From Lachnospiraceae bacterium (lineage in GTDB: Bacteria; Bacillota; Clostridia; Lachnospirales; Lachnospiraceae): a DNA stretch of 44,199 bases. A program made the translations under genes and the position numbers. Positions 1 through 8,923 of this stretch are shown here, piece after piece. Location: the NCBI GenBank assembly GCA_017450065.1, contig JAFSYI010000095.1, forward strand, positions 1 to 44,199, given 5' to 3'. Under the pieces are notes generated by a model that was given only the letters and a program-made list of their open reading frames with translations, ran no database searches and was not told where the DNA came from. Each line of letters opens with the position of its first letter. Position 1 is the first letter of the stretch.

Positions 1-127
1 TCAGAACAGGCTCAAAATACTTCGTATTTTTCGCTGCTTTGGATTCATCCAATACATAAATTTATAAAATATGCCCCTTACAAGCAAGCTTGACGGTTCA
101 TATTTTAAAATTTATGTGCTGTTCTGA
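1..127. repeat. Inverted-repeat element upstream of rqcH (possible MITE/REP-like)
   Basis: A 9-bp inverted repeat bounds this segment (tcagaacag at 1-9, ctgttctga at 119-127). Inside lies a second, longer stem: about 19 bp around 54-72 pairs with 99-117 with one bulged base. A third small palindrome, aaaatac-ttc-gtatttt, lies near 14-30. The left arm recurs at 25718-25755 in another intergenic region, so this is a dispersed repeat and not only a local hairpin. The element may continue past the left edge of the window. It carries no coding capacity and ends 34 bp before the rqcH start. Whether it is mobile, a terminator of an upstream gene or a regulatory RNA cannot be decided from this window. 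Confidence 0.6.
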
Positions 128-161
128 ATAGTTACAAAATACAAAAGAAGGTAACCGGATC

Positions 162-1907
162 ATGGCGCTTGACGGAATAACCATGGCAGCTCTGTGCAGA
201 GAGCTTAATGATAAAATATTAAACAGCAGGATATATAAAATAGCACAGCCCGAGGAGGATGAACTTCTCCTTACATTAAAGACAGGCGGCGGCCAGCTGA
301 GGCTCCTTATTTCGGCAGGTGCTTCACTGCCCTTTCTATATCTGACGGATGAGAACAAGCCAAGCCCCTCCACGGCTCCCAATTTCTGTATGCTTCTTCG
401 AAAGCACATACAGAACGGACGTATTGTGGCAGTCCGCCAGCCCTCTCTTGAGAGGATACTGATGCTTGATATTGACCATCTGAACGAAATGGGTGATATG
501 TGCCGTAAGACTCTTGTCGTTGAGATCATGGGCAAGCACAGCAACATAATCTTTCTAGATGACAGGAACATGATCATAGACAGCATTAAACATATATCAT
601 CCGCTGTCAGCTCAGTACGGGAGGTGCTTCCCGGCCGTGATTATTTCATTCCCAATACTCAGGATAAGTCGGATCCACTGACCGTAACGCAGGAGGCTTT
701 CATAAACGCCGTTGTATCCAAACCCATGCCTGCTGCCAGGGCCGTATACACAAGCTTTACCGGCTTCTCTCCCGTAATGGCCGAGGAGCTTCTGTACAGA
801 AGTGGCCTGGATTCGTCCATACCTGCCTCCGAATACGGTGAAGATGCGCTTCACCATCTGTATAATAATTTTATCTGGCTTACGGAAAGTATCAAGGCAG
901 GTGATTTCGAGCCCAACATCATCATAAAGAACGATACGCCTGTTGAATTTGCAGCCTTGAAGCTTACCCGGTACAACACAGACGAATTTAAGATCGAGAG
1001 CAACCCTTCGATCTCATATGTGCTGCAGAATTACTATGCCCGCCGCAATACCGTGACCCGTATCAGGCAGAAATCAGCCGATCTTCGCCGGATAGTATCA
1101 ACAGTACTTGAACGCAACGTGAAGAAATACGACCTTCAGCTCAAGCAGCTTAAGGATACCGAAAAGAAGGATAAATACAGAGTATATGGTGAACTCATCA
1201 ACACCTACGGTTATAATCTTGAGCCGGACATAAAATCATTCGAAGCAGATAATTACTATACCGGTGAAAAGATAACGATCCCTCTTGATCCCGACTTAAC
1301 CCCTTCCGAGAACGCCAGGAAATATTTTGACCGCTACGGAAAGCTTAAGAGGACAGAGGAAGCCCTGACCCTGCAGACAGCAGAGACAAAATCAGAGATA
1401 GAGCATCTTGAAACAATTGCCGCCTCTCTTGATATCGCCCTTCAGGAAAACGACCTTACTGAAATAAAGGAGGAGCTTGCCGAAGCCGGATATATCCGCA
1501 GAAAAGGCGGAAAGAAAAAGAAAGAGCTTAAAAGCAAGCCCTTTCATTATGTAAACCGTGACGGTTTTCATATATATGTCGGAAAGAATAATTATCAGAA
1601 TGACTACCTTACCTTTAAGCTGGCATCCGGAAATGACTGGTGGTTCCATGCCAGGCAGATTCCCGGTTCCCATGTCATTGTAAAGTCGGAAGGACGCAAT
1701 CTTACCGACCGCACCTTTGAGGAGGCGGGAGCGCTCGCTGCCTTCTATTCTACAGGACGTGAACAGGATAAGGTAGAAATAGACTATGTCCTTAAGAAGG
1801 AGGTAAAGAAACCCGCCGGTGCCAAGCCCGGTTTTGTGGTTTATTATACCAACTACTCTCTTGTGGCTTCTCCGTCACTTGAGGGTCTTACCCTGATTAA
1901 CGACTGA
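162..1907 (+). CDS. rqcH: Ribosome quality control protein RqcH (NFACT family)
   Basis: 581-aa NFACT protein, the bacterial homologue of Rqc2/NEMF, formerly annotated as fibronectin-binding protein. Known role of the family: it binds stalled 50S-peptidyl-tRNA complexes and recruits alanyl-tRNA to add C-terminal alanine tails that mark the nascent chain for degradation. The N-terminal NFACT-N domain starts at MALDG, a charged coiled-coil region spans about 290-440, and the NFACT-R domain follows (about 455-560, containing DWWFHARQIPGSHV). Length is normal for the family. The Asp-Arg pair known to be needed in Bacillus subtilis (D97/R98) appears here as Glu97-Arg98, a conservative change. The start follows an AAGAAGG ribosome binding site. 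It is the only plus-strand gene at this end and ends 9 bp before the convergent HD-GYP gene. Confidence 0.93.
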   Translation: MALDGITMAALCRELNDKILNSRIYKIAQPEEDELLLTLKTGGGQLRLLISAGASLPFLYLTDENKPSPSTAPNFCMLLRKHIQNGRIVAVRQPSLERILMLDIDHLNEMGDMCRKTLVVEIMGKHSNIIFLDDRNMIIDSIKHISSAVSSVREVLPGRDYFIPNTQDKSDPLTVTQEAFINAVVSKPMPAARAVYTSFTGFSPVMAEELLYRSGLDSSIPASEYGEDALHHLYNNFIWLTESIKAGDFEPNIIIKNDTPVEFAALKLTRYNTDEFKIESNPSISYVLQNYYARRNTVTRIRQKSADLRRIVSTVLERNVKKYDLQLKQLKDTEKKDKYRVYGELINTYGYNLEPDIKSFEADNYYTGEKITIPLDPDLTPSENARKYFDRYGKLKRTEEALTLQTAETKSEIEHLETIAASLDIALQENDLTEIKEELAEAGYIRRKGGKKKKELKSKPFHYVNRDGFHIYVGKNNYQNDYLTFKLASGNDWWFHARQIPGSHVIVKSEGRNLTDRTFEEAGALAAFYSTGREQDKVEIDYVLKKEVKKPAGAKPGFVVYYTNYSLVASPSLEGLTLIND

Positions 1908-1916
1908 GGACTCCGG

Positions 1917-3428
1917 TCACTTCTCTCTCATCTCATAATCAACGTCTTCATCTATCATATCAAGCATGATGTTGGCAAAGACAGGATCGAACTGTGTCCC
2001 GCGTCCTTTCGCGATCTCTTCCCTTACGCGCTGCTGCGGCATGGGCTCACGGTAACTCCTGCAGCTGGTCATGGCATCATAGGCATCCGCCACGGCTATT
2101 ATCCTTGCTTCCTCCGGAATATCATCACCTGACAGACCGTCCGGATATCCACCACCGGAATATCTCTCGTGGTGCCACCTTGCCCCACATGCAAGCTTGG
2201 GCTTCTCTTTTATGTTCTTTAATATCCTTGCGCCCATGACAGGATGGTTCTTTATCTGCTCGAATTCCTCATCCGTCAGCTTCCCGGGCTTATTGATAAC
2301 AGCGTCAGGCACGCCTATCTTTCCTATGTCATGCAGAAGCCCCATCATGTAGATATCATCAAGCTTCTCATCCCTGTAACCGAACCTTTTCGCGATCTCC
2401 TTGGAATAATCGGCCACACGGCTTGAATGACCGTTGGTATAGGTGTCCTTAGCATCGATGGTCGTAGCCAGAGTCTGAACGATGTGGATAAGCATCTGCT
2501 CATTCTCCATGACCTTCCTGCTTACCTCATCCTCCAGATGGTTCTGAAGCCTTATCATCCTGACAGCTCTTTTAACACGGGCAGTCAGGATCTCCGGAAC
2601 AAATGGCTTCTTGATAAAATCCATTGCATCCATCGAGAAGCCTTCGGCCTCTATCTTCTTATTATCATCCGCTGTAAGGAATATAACCGGCAGCCTGCTC
2701 ATGTTACCTCCCTTATCGCGCATCCTCTTTAAGGTCTCGAAGCCGTCCATGTCAGGCATGTTAATATCAAGCAGTATAAGATCAGGCTCGTTTACCTCGA
2801 GAAAATCAATAAGCTCCGGACCGGATCTTAATGAAGTAGTCCTCATGCTTCCCTTATTAAGTACGTGTTCCGCTATCTTAAGGTTAACAATATCATCATC
2901 CACTATAACGATCCATTCCTTCTGATAGGACGGTCCCTCCCCATTGCCTTTATGGCTTGTGCTTACGCTCTGAGTCTCCCAGTCAAGCTCCACAAGCCCT
3001 GTTTCCGGCAGCCTGTTCCACTTATGAAGCATCCTTTCAAGCACCGAATCAACGTTGGAGGCGTTAACCTCCTGAAGTACAAAAAGGATCTGATTCTGTG
3101 AAACCTGAACCATTATATCACTGTTCCTGAGTGTATTCTGAACAGCTTCCCGGAAGCAGCCGACGATCTCTTCTTTTTTCTCAACCGAAGCCTCTTCATC
3201 CTTAAAATGCATGGTAAAGAGAATCTTATATGCCGATGCATTGTATCTTTCAAGATACCTTACGATATACCTGAATACATTACCGAACACCTCATTCCCA
3301 AGCCAGAGCGCATCCTCCGGAATGCTTTGTTCCAGCAACAGCTCCGATACCGCATCTATATCCATAAAGCTCTCGCCTTCTATCGGTCTTAATATCCTTT
3401 TTTCCGTCATGTCCTTAACATCGCTCAT
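1917..3428 (-). CDS. Response regulator: GGDEF-like, REC and HD-GYP domains
   Basis: 503-aa soluble regulator. Residues about 60-140 have the size and pattern of a GGDEF domain but lack the signature motif, so this part cannot be an active cyclase. A receiver domain follows (about 172-290), with acidic pocket VDDD and phospho-acceptor Asp in LLDINMPDMDG. The C-terminal HD-GYP domain (about 310-490) keeps HD in LLHDIGKIG and the HHE motif, and reads HHERYSGGGYPDG where the usual Asp before the first Gly is Ser. Members of this family hydrolyse cyclic-di-GMP (some cGAMP). The start ATG follows GAGGAG and overlaps the kinase stop codon by 4 bp, so the two are translationally coupled. It is the likely output of the upstream hybrid kinase. 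It ends tail-to-tail with rqcH, leaving no room for a separate terminator. Confidence 0.88.
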   Translation of the reverse strand: MSDVKDMTEKRILRPIEGESFMDIDAVSELLLEQSIPEDALWLGNEVFGNVFRYIVRYLERYNASAYKILFTMHFKDEEASVEKKEEIVGCFREAVQNTLRNSDIMVQVSQNQILFVLQEVNASNVDSVLERMLHKWNRLPETGLVELDWETQSVSTSHKGNGEGPSYQKEWIVIVDDDIVNLKIAEHVLNKGSMRTTSLRSGPELIDFLEVNEPDLILLDINMPDMDGFETLKRMRDKGGNMSRLPVIFLTADDNKKIEAEGFSMDAMDFIKKPFVPEILTARVKRAVRMIRLQNHLEDEVSRKVMENEQMLIHIVQTLATTIDAKDTYTNGHSSRVADYSKEIAKRFGYRDEKLDDIYMMGLLHDIGKIGVPDAVINKPGKLTDEEFEQIKNHPVMGARILKNIKEKPKLACGARWHHERYSGGGYPDGLSGDDIPEEARIIAVADAYDAMTSCRSYREPMPQQRVREEIAKGRGTQFDPVFANIMLDMIDEDVDYEMREK

Positions 3429-6331
3429 GCTGTCTCCTCTATGATCTGCCTAAGTGTGTCGCATACCGTCCTGTATTCGGTAAGCAGCGCTTCGCAGTCC
3501 TGCTTTACCAGATCGATATTCCCTTCCTTGGCAGCCAATTCATGTTCTTTAGCATGCCCGGAAAGGCCGGTAACACCTATTGTAGCCATAACACTCTTAA
3601 GTGCATGGGCTTCCACTGCGTAATTCTTTATATCATCTGCCGCAAGGGTGCTCCTCATACGTTCCGTCCTCGTTTCGCTTTCATCGATTATATCCGCTAT
3701 GATCTCCTTAAGGAAATCCTCATCCCCGGCGCTGTTCATAAGCGCGCTCTCATAATCCATTCCCTCGATTGCCTCAAGTCTCTCTCTGAATGACATATCT
3801 CCCACACCTCCTGTAAGTTTTTCTTTTCTGTATGTATTTATAATACCGTCTTTCTTTGTTCCGTCACCGTCTGTCTCATCTGCTTTATTTTCTCCGGGTT
3901 CATCTGCTACAGACTTACCTGCTCCGGATGTTTTGGCTCCGTCAGTATCACCCTGATCTTCTCTCCGCACGGTCAGTATCTTATCCGGGGGAAGATATCG
4001 TCTGATCGTCTGCTCCAAAAGCACCGGATCCAGCGGCTTGGTAAGATAATCGGCAAAACCTGCATCAAGATATATCTGCCTGCTGCCGGCTACAGCATTT
4101 GCCGTCAGGACTATTGCTGTTGTTTCATGATTAAGCGAAGCCTCGTCCTCACGAATAAGCTTAAGTGTCTCTATGCCATCGGGCTCAGGCATCATATGAT
4201 CCAGCAGGATAAGGTCATACTTCTTCTTCCTGCATTTATTTAATGCATCCATTCCCCCCGGACACAACTCGGGAACTATGCGGGTGCGCTTTAAAAACAG
4301 CCTTACTATGCTCAGATTGGTTGTATTGTCATCTACCGCAAGTATACATGCTTCGGGTGCGCTGAAATCACACTCCGTCTCACCGTCTCCCTTTAGCACT
4401 CTCCTGTCGGTTTCATAATCCTTCGGAACCGGCGTTTCGTCTACTACATTAACCGGTATCCTTACTGTAAATACGGTTCCCTTACCGTATTCACTTTCCA
4501 CACCGATCTCACCGTTCATTGAGTCGACCACATTCTTAACTATCGCAAGTCCCAGTCCCGTTCCTTCCACATTGCGGTTCTTCTTAATGTCTATCCTTGC
4601 AAAGGCCTCAAACAGCTCTGCCTTATCCTCTTCCCTTATCCCCTGTCCGGTATCCTTAACATCCATGCACAGACCGTAGCTGTCCTCTTCCAGATACCGT
4701 CCGTAAAGCCTTAAGGTTATACTGCCGGATTCGGTATATTTAATCCCGTTATTGATAAGGTTTATAAGTATCTGCTTGATCCTTACCTCATCCGTATTAA
4801 TATGATCGGGTACGTTCTCATCTATTATCGTTTCATAAGAAAGTCCTTTACTGCAGGCTCGCTCCTTAAGCATCGGAGTTATCTCTCTTAAAATATCCGA
4901 CAGGAAGCAGTCTACGTTCACGATATCTATCCTGCCCGATTCTATCTTTGAAAAATCAAGCACGTCGTTTACAAGGGACAGCAGCATCCTTCCTGCACTC
5001 TTAACACTCCTTGCATACTCGTCTATCGTATCGTCATGATTTTCACGGATTATCATTTCATTCATTCCAAGAATGGAATTAATGGGTGTTCTTATCTCAT
5101 GCGACATACTGGCAAGGAACCGTGTCTTCGCGTTTGACAGCTCGATCGCCCGCTGCCTTTCAATGCTTATCTTACGCAGGTCGGCAACCTGCTGAGCTAT
5201 GACGAATGCAAGCAGAAACATAAGTCCTACAAGCATCGGTATCTCATTGCTCTTTAGGTCCACAAAGACAAGCATGAATATTTCCAGAAGGCAGAAAAGC
5301 ATGAAGCCCATAAAACCTATCGCTGTATATCTGTACTCGTGGGCATAACCCCTTTTAGCATCTATTACAACAATCACAAAAGAAACCACCGCCACGAACG
5401 CAAGCACGGCATCCAGATATACCAGTGACACGGCAAAGGACATGATCCATGTAAAATGCAGGACTGACCACGTTATAAGATTGATAAGCGAAAGGATCTG
5501 TAAAGCGTTAAAGTACTTCCTGTATCGTCCCTTCTGAATGGAGTCTATGTAAATCAGGAAGGCAAACGGCATCATCAGACAGCAGATGTAATCCATCACA
5601 CCATCATAATAGACCTGTCCGAAAACCAGCGGATAAAAATGTGATACAAAAAGCAGCCACCCCGCTACGATCAGGACTCCGAAGGCTGCATACATCATGT
5701 CGATCCTCTGGCCATACCACAGTCTCAGTGCGGCTGACGCTATTATTACCAGAGCAGCCGTCACAAACAGTATTGCCGAAAGTACAAAGCTCGTCCCGTA
5801 TTTTTCGGCAATATACGCATGCGCAACATCAGTCAGAGAGATAAATGTCTCCGGGACCACAATAGGATGACGGTTGGTCCTGTACCGGATCATCTTTATT
5901 TCCTTACCGTTATCCTCGGGACTTATGGGGACCAACAGATAATAACTCTTAACCGCGCCTCCCGGTATCCTGATATCCCTTAATACCTTGAAATCGCGTC
6001 TTAATACTCCACCAATATAAACCTCAACATCGCTGCGGTTAAGGAAACATACCACGCTGTTTGGCCTGATATCATCCGGGAGTCTTGAAATGATGGTGAA
6101 ATTCTCATTAAATATGCGGTCATCATTATAGGTACGTCCCACCTCGAAGCTTTCACCTTCGCTATCGACAACCGTCCAGTTATCTATATATTCTATCTGC
6201 GTATCAGGAGCACTGCCGTTTCTTGCTTCCAGGCTGCAAAAGTAAGCATATGCGATTATACATATGGCAAATAAACAGAAAAAAACAGTCTTGAAAATAT
6301 CCGGTCTTTTTTCCGCTTCTGTTTGTATCAC
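3425..6331 (-). CDS. 7TM hybrid histidine kinase with receiver and HPt domains
   Basis: 968-aa membrane phosphorelay kinase. Order: TM helix (14-31), extracellular region (about 35-175), a seven-helix membrane block (about 180-382), HisKA with H411 in FLASMSHEIRTPINS, HATPase with N-box NLINNGIKYTE and G-box GTGLGLAIVKN, REC (about 665-783, Asp in LILLDHMMPEPDG), an acidic linker, and a C-terminal HPt domain (His in VEAHALKSV). The layout resembles the 7TMR-DISM class, whose extracellular part senses ligands. All catalytic elements look intact, so this is a complete His-Asp-His relay ready to pass phosphate to the co-encoded HD-GYP regulator. The start is GTG, supported by GGAGG 8 nt upstream. 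It begins about 50 bp after ribH; the input signal is unknown. Confidence 0.9.
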   Translation of the reverse strand: MIQTEAEKRPDIFKTVFFCLFAICIIAYAYFCSLEARNGSAPDTQIEYIDNWTVVDSEGESFEVGRTYNDDRIFNENFTIISRLPDDIRPNSVVCFLNRSDVEVYIGGVLRRDFKVLRDIRIPGGAVKSYYLLVPISPEDNGKEIKMIRYRTNRHPIVVPETFISLTDVAHAYIAEKYGTSFVLSAILFVTAALVIIASAALRLWYGQRIDMMYAAFGVLIVAGWLLFVSHFYPLVFGQVYYDGVMDYICCLMMPFAFLIYIDSIQKGRYRKYFNALQILSLINLITWSVLHFTWIMSFAVSLVYLDAVLAFVAVVSFVIVVIDAKRGYAHEYRYTAIGFMGFMLFCLLEIFMLVFVDLKSNEIPMLVGLMFLLAFVIAQQVADLRKISIERQRAIELSNAKTRFLASMSHEIRTPINSILGMNEMIIRENHDDTIDEYARSVKSAGRMLLSLVNDVLDFSKIESGRIDIVNVDCFLSDILREITPMLKERACSKGLSYETIIDENVPDHINTDEVRIKQILINLINNGIKYTESGSITLRLYGRYLEEDSYGLCMDVKDTGQGIREEDKAELFEAFARIDIKKNRNVEGTGLGLAIVKNVVDSMNGEIGVESEYGKGTVFTVRIPVNVVDETPVPKDYETDRRVLKGDGETECDFSAPEACILAVDDNTTNLSIVRLFLKRTRIVPELCPGGMDALNKCRKKKYDLILLDHMMPEPDGIETLKLIREDEASLNHETTAIVLTANAVAGSRQIYLDAGFADYLTKPLDPVLLEQTIRRYLPPDKILTVRREDQGDTDGAKTSGAGKSVADEPGENKADETDGDGTKKDGIINTYRKEKLTGGVGDMSFRERLEAIEGMDYESALMNSAGDEDFLKEIIADIIDESETRTERMRSTLAADDIKNYAVEAHALKSVMATIGVTGLSGHAKEHELAAKEGNIDLVKQDCEALLTEYRTVCDTLRQIIEETA

Positions 6332-6381
6332 TCAGCCTGCCTCCGGTCAGTAAATCCTGTTAACAGCTTTAATACAAGTTC

Positions 6382-6855
6382 TTACATCTCAGATATAAGG
6401 TTCACCATCTCTATAGCTGACAGTGCGCAGTCATATCCTTTATTTCCGCCCTTGCTGCCTGCTCTTGCTATCGCCTGCTCGATATTCTCCGTGGTGATGA
6501 CTCCGAACAGGACCGGTATCCCTGTCTTAAGTCCTACCTGAGCCACTCCCTTTGATACTTCATTGCAGACATAATCATAATGTGTAGTATCGCCTCTTAT
6601 AACAGCGCCGACACAGATAACCGCATCGTACTTGCCTGAAGAAGCCATTTTGTCGGCAATGAGAGGGATCTCAAAGGCTCCCGGTACCCAGGCAGCCGTA
6701 ATATTGCGCTCCTCCACACCGTGACGCACAAGCCCGTCAACAGCCCCTCCAAGCAGCTTGTTAACTATGATCTCATTGAAACGGGAAGCTACTATTCCCA
6801 CCTTCATACCCTCTTTGGCTATTACCTTACCCTCTAAAACATTGATACTGTTCAT
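6382..6855 (-). CDS. ribH: 6,7-dimethyl-8-ribityllumazine synthase
   Basis: 157-aa lumazine synthase, which condenses 5-amino-6-ribitylamino-uracil with 3,4-dihydroxy-2-butanone 4-phosphate in the penultimate step of riboflavin synthesis; the enzyme usually forms a 60-mer or pentamer shell. Visible motifs are [31 protein letters not shown] (substrate site with catalytic His) and [12 protein letters not shown]. The start was placed at the third in-frame ATG (MNSINVLEG) because GGAGG lies 8 nt before it; two upstream in-frame ATGs at 6870 and 6858 would add 5 or 1 residues and place the start before or too near that site. It is the last rib gene of the cluster, and the hybrid kinase follows. 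Confidence 0.95.
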   Translation of the reverse strand: MNSINVLEGKVIAKEGMKVGIVASRFNEIIVNKLLGGAVDGLVRHGVEERNITAAWVPGAFEIPLIADKMASSGKYDAVICVGAVIRGDTTHYDYVCNEVSKGVAQVGLKTGIPVLFGVITTENIEQAIARAGSKGGNKGYDCALSAIEMVNLISEM

Positions 6856-6906
6856 CATCTCTTCCTCCATAATCTTTCTTCCTGTTACTGTCCGTAAAAA
6901 TTCCCT

Positions 6907-8118
6907 CTACAGCTTTATCTCATTAAAGATATGTCCCATCTTCTCCTGCTTGGTCTTCATGTAGAATGCGTCATACTGCTGTGGCTCGATCTCTATGGGA
7001 ACCCTTTCCTTTATCTCCAGCCCGAAGCCCTCCAGACTGTATACCTTGTCGGGATTGTTGGTAAGAAGCCTCAGTGACTTAACCCCCAGATCCGCAAGTA
7101 TCTGGGCTCCGACCCAGTATTCCCTTAAATCAGGTGCAAAACCAAGCTTCAGATTGGCCTCGACCGTATCATAACCCTGCTCCTGAAGCTTATATGCCTT
7201 CAGCTTGTTTATAAGCCCGATCCCACGGCCCTCCTGCCTCATATAAAGCACTATTCCGCGGCCTTCAGCCTCTACCTGCCTCATGGCCTGCTCAAGCTGC
7301 TTACCGCAGTCACACCTCTTCGAGCCGAACACATCACCCGTCAGACATTCCGAATGCACCCTGCACAGAACATTCTCTCCGTCGCCTATATCTCCTTTTA
7401 TCAGCGCAACATGATGCTCGCCCGTTATATCATTGATATAGCCCGCTATCCTGAAATTCCCGATCTCGGTAGGCATTTCGGCTTCAGCTTCCCTGACCAC
7501 ATGCTTCTCATGTACATGCAGATAACTCTGCAGCTCCTTTATCGTAATGAACTTGATCCCGTGCTCCTTTGCAAGCTTCCACAGCTGCGGCGTCCTCATC
7601 ATGGTACCGTCCTCTGCCATTATCTCGCAGCAGACCCCCACTTCCTTAAGTCCGGCCATCCTGCACAGATCCACGGTTGCTTCCGTATGACCGTTTCTTA
7701 TAAGCACGCCGCCGTGCCTTGAGGTAAGGGGAAAAACATGCCCCGGATGCCTGAAATCATTGGGTACAGATTTCTCATCACAGCATTTCCTGATCGTAAA
7801 TGAACGCTCGACCGCCGATATTCCGGTAGTGGTGTTTATATGATCCACCGAAACGGTAAACGCTGTGCTGTGATTATCCGTATTCTCCGACACCATCTGC
7901 GGAAATCCCAGACGTCTCGCGATTTCAGCACTCATGGGCGTGCAGATAAGGCCCCTGCCGTATGTTGCCATGAAATTGATATTATCAGGCGTGGCGTACT
8001 CACCCGCACAGATAAAATCACCCTCATTCTCCCTGTCCGGATCGTCGGTAACCAGGATAATATGTCCCTCCCTCAGTTCTTCAAGCGCTTCTTCTATCGA
8101 ATTATACTTATATTCCAT
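6907..8118 (-). CDS. ribBA: Bifunctional DHBP synthase / GTP cyclohydrolase II
   Basis: 403-aa fusion supplying both precursors of riboflavin. Residues 1-205 are 3,4-dihydroxy-2-butanone-4-phosphate synthase ([11 protein letters not shown], the acidic active-site loop; [16 protein letters not shown]). Residues about 206-400 are GTP cyclohydrolase II, with zinc ligands in [15 protein letters not shown], the catalytic segment RQEGRGIGL, and LLTNNPDK. Length is typical for the RibBA fusion of Firmicutes. The start follows AGGA with 7-nt spacing. It lies between ribE and ribH in the gene order ribD-ribE-ribBA-ribH seen in Bacillus-type clusters. Confidence 0.96.
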   Translation of the reverse strand: MEYKYNSIEEALEELREGHIILVTDDPDRENEGDFICAGEYATPDNINFMATYGRGLICTPMSAEIARRLGFPQMVSENTDNHSTAFTVSVDHINTTTGISAVERSFTIRKCCDEKSVPNDFRHPGHVFPLTSRHGGVLIRNGHTEATVDLCRMAGLKEVGVCCEIMAEDGTMMRTPQLWKLAKEHGIKFITIKELQSYLHVHEKHVVREAEAEMPTEIGNFRIAGYINDITGEHHVALIKGDIGDGENVLCRVHSECLTGDVFGSKRCDCGKQLEQAMRQVEAEGRGIVLYMRQEGRGIGLINKLKAYKLQEQGYDTVEANLKLGFAPDLREYWVGAQILADLGVKSLRLLTNNPDKVYSLEGFGLEIKERVPIEIEPQQYDAFYMKTKQEKMGHIFNEIKL

Positions 8119-8197
8119 GCCAAGATCCTCATGCCTTCTTATATTTTAGAAACAAAACAAGCTTATTCTTTCTTTACCTTCCGCGTTTCCGTAATCC

Positions 8198-8857
8198 CTA
8201 CGCCAGAAATTCATTTAACATATCCATCGTAATGCCGCCGGAACCGCTGTCGGCAGCCGCTGTCTCCGTCTTTACACCCATCAGCTTTGCCACATACTTC
8301 CCCACGATATCCGTCTCCAGATTAACCGGATCCCCGGCATGCTTTGAAAGCAGCGTTGTCTCGCTGCCCGTATGCGGGATAACGGATACCCTGAAATACG
8401 AGTCTGTGACCTCTGCCACGGTAAGGCTTATACCGTCGATCGCGACCGAGCCCTTTTCTACTATAAATTTAAGTATATCACATCCCGCTGCAATTGTAAC
8501 CCATACAGCATTCCCTTCCCTTTTAAATTCGCGTATCTGTCCCGTACCGTCTATATGCCCCGAAACGATATGGCCTCCGAAACGTCCATCTGCCGCCATT
8601 GCTCTTTCAAGATTAACCTTATCTCCTCTTCCGACAATGGACAGAGATGTCCTCCTCATTGTCTCGGGCATGACATCTGCGGTAAAACCGTCCGATGATA
8701 ACCTTGTTACCGTCAGACATATTCCGTTAACCGCTATACTGTCTCCTGTTTTTGTACCTTCAAGCACCTTCACGGCACCTATGCTTATCTGTCCGTTGCT
8801 GCCTGATGTCTTAATGTCTTTTACCGTACCCAGCTCTTCTATGATTCCTGTAAACAT
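8198..8857 (-). CDS. ribE: Riboflavin synthase, alpha subunit
   Basis: 219-aa riboflavin synthase, which dismutates two lumazine molecules into riboflavin and the pyrimidine precursor. It starts with the invariant MFTGIIEELGTV and contains the expected two homologous lumazine-binding barrels: GDSIAVNGICLTV in the first and KGSVAIDGISLTV in the second. The C-terminus carries a short extension rich in Gly, Ala and Ser (about 200-219), slightly longer than usual. It lies 67 bp after ribD and 79 bp before ribBA, without any visible terminator, so one transcript is likely. The gene is called ribE in Bacillus and ribC in E. coli nomenclature. Confidence 0.96.
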   Translation of the reverse strand: MFTGIIEELGTVKDIKTSGSNGQISIGAVKVLEGTKTGDSIAVNGICLTVTRLSSDGFTADVMPETMRRTSLSIVGRGDKVNLERAMAADGRFGGHIVSGHIDGTGQIREFKREGNAVWVTIAAGCDILKFIVEKGSVAIDGISLTVAEVTDSYFRVSVIPHTGSETTLLSKHAGDPVNLETDIVGKYVAKLMGVKTETAAADSGSGGITMDMLNEFLA

Positions 8858-8923
8858 GATCTTTCCCTATATTGTCACTTTGGCTGACAATTCTTCTGTT
8901 TTCTGTTTTCAGCTTCTTTTATA

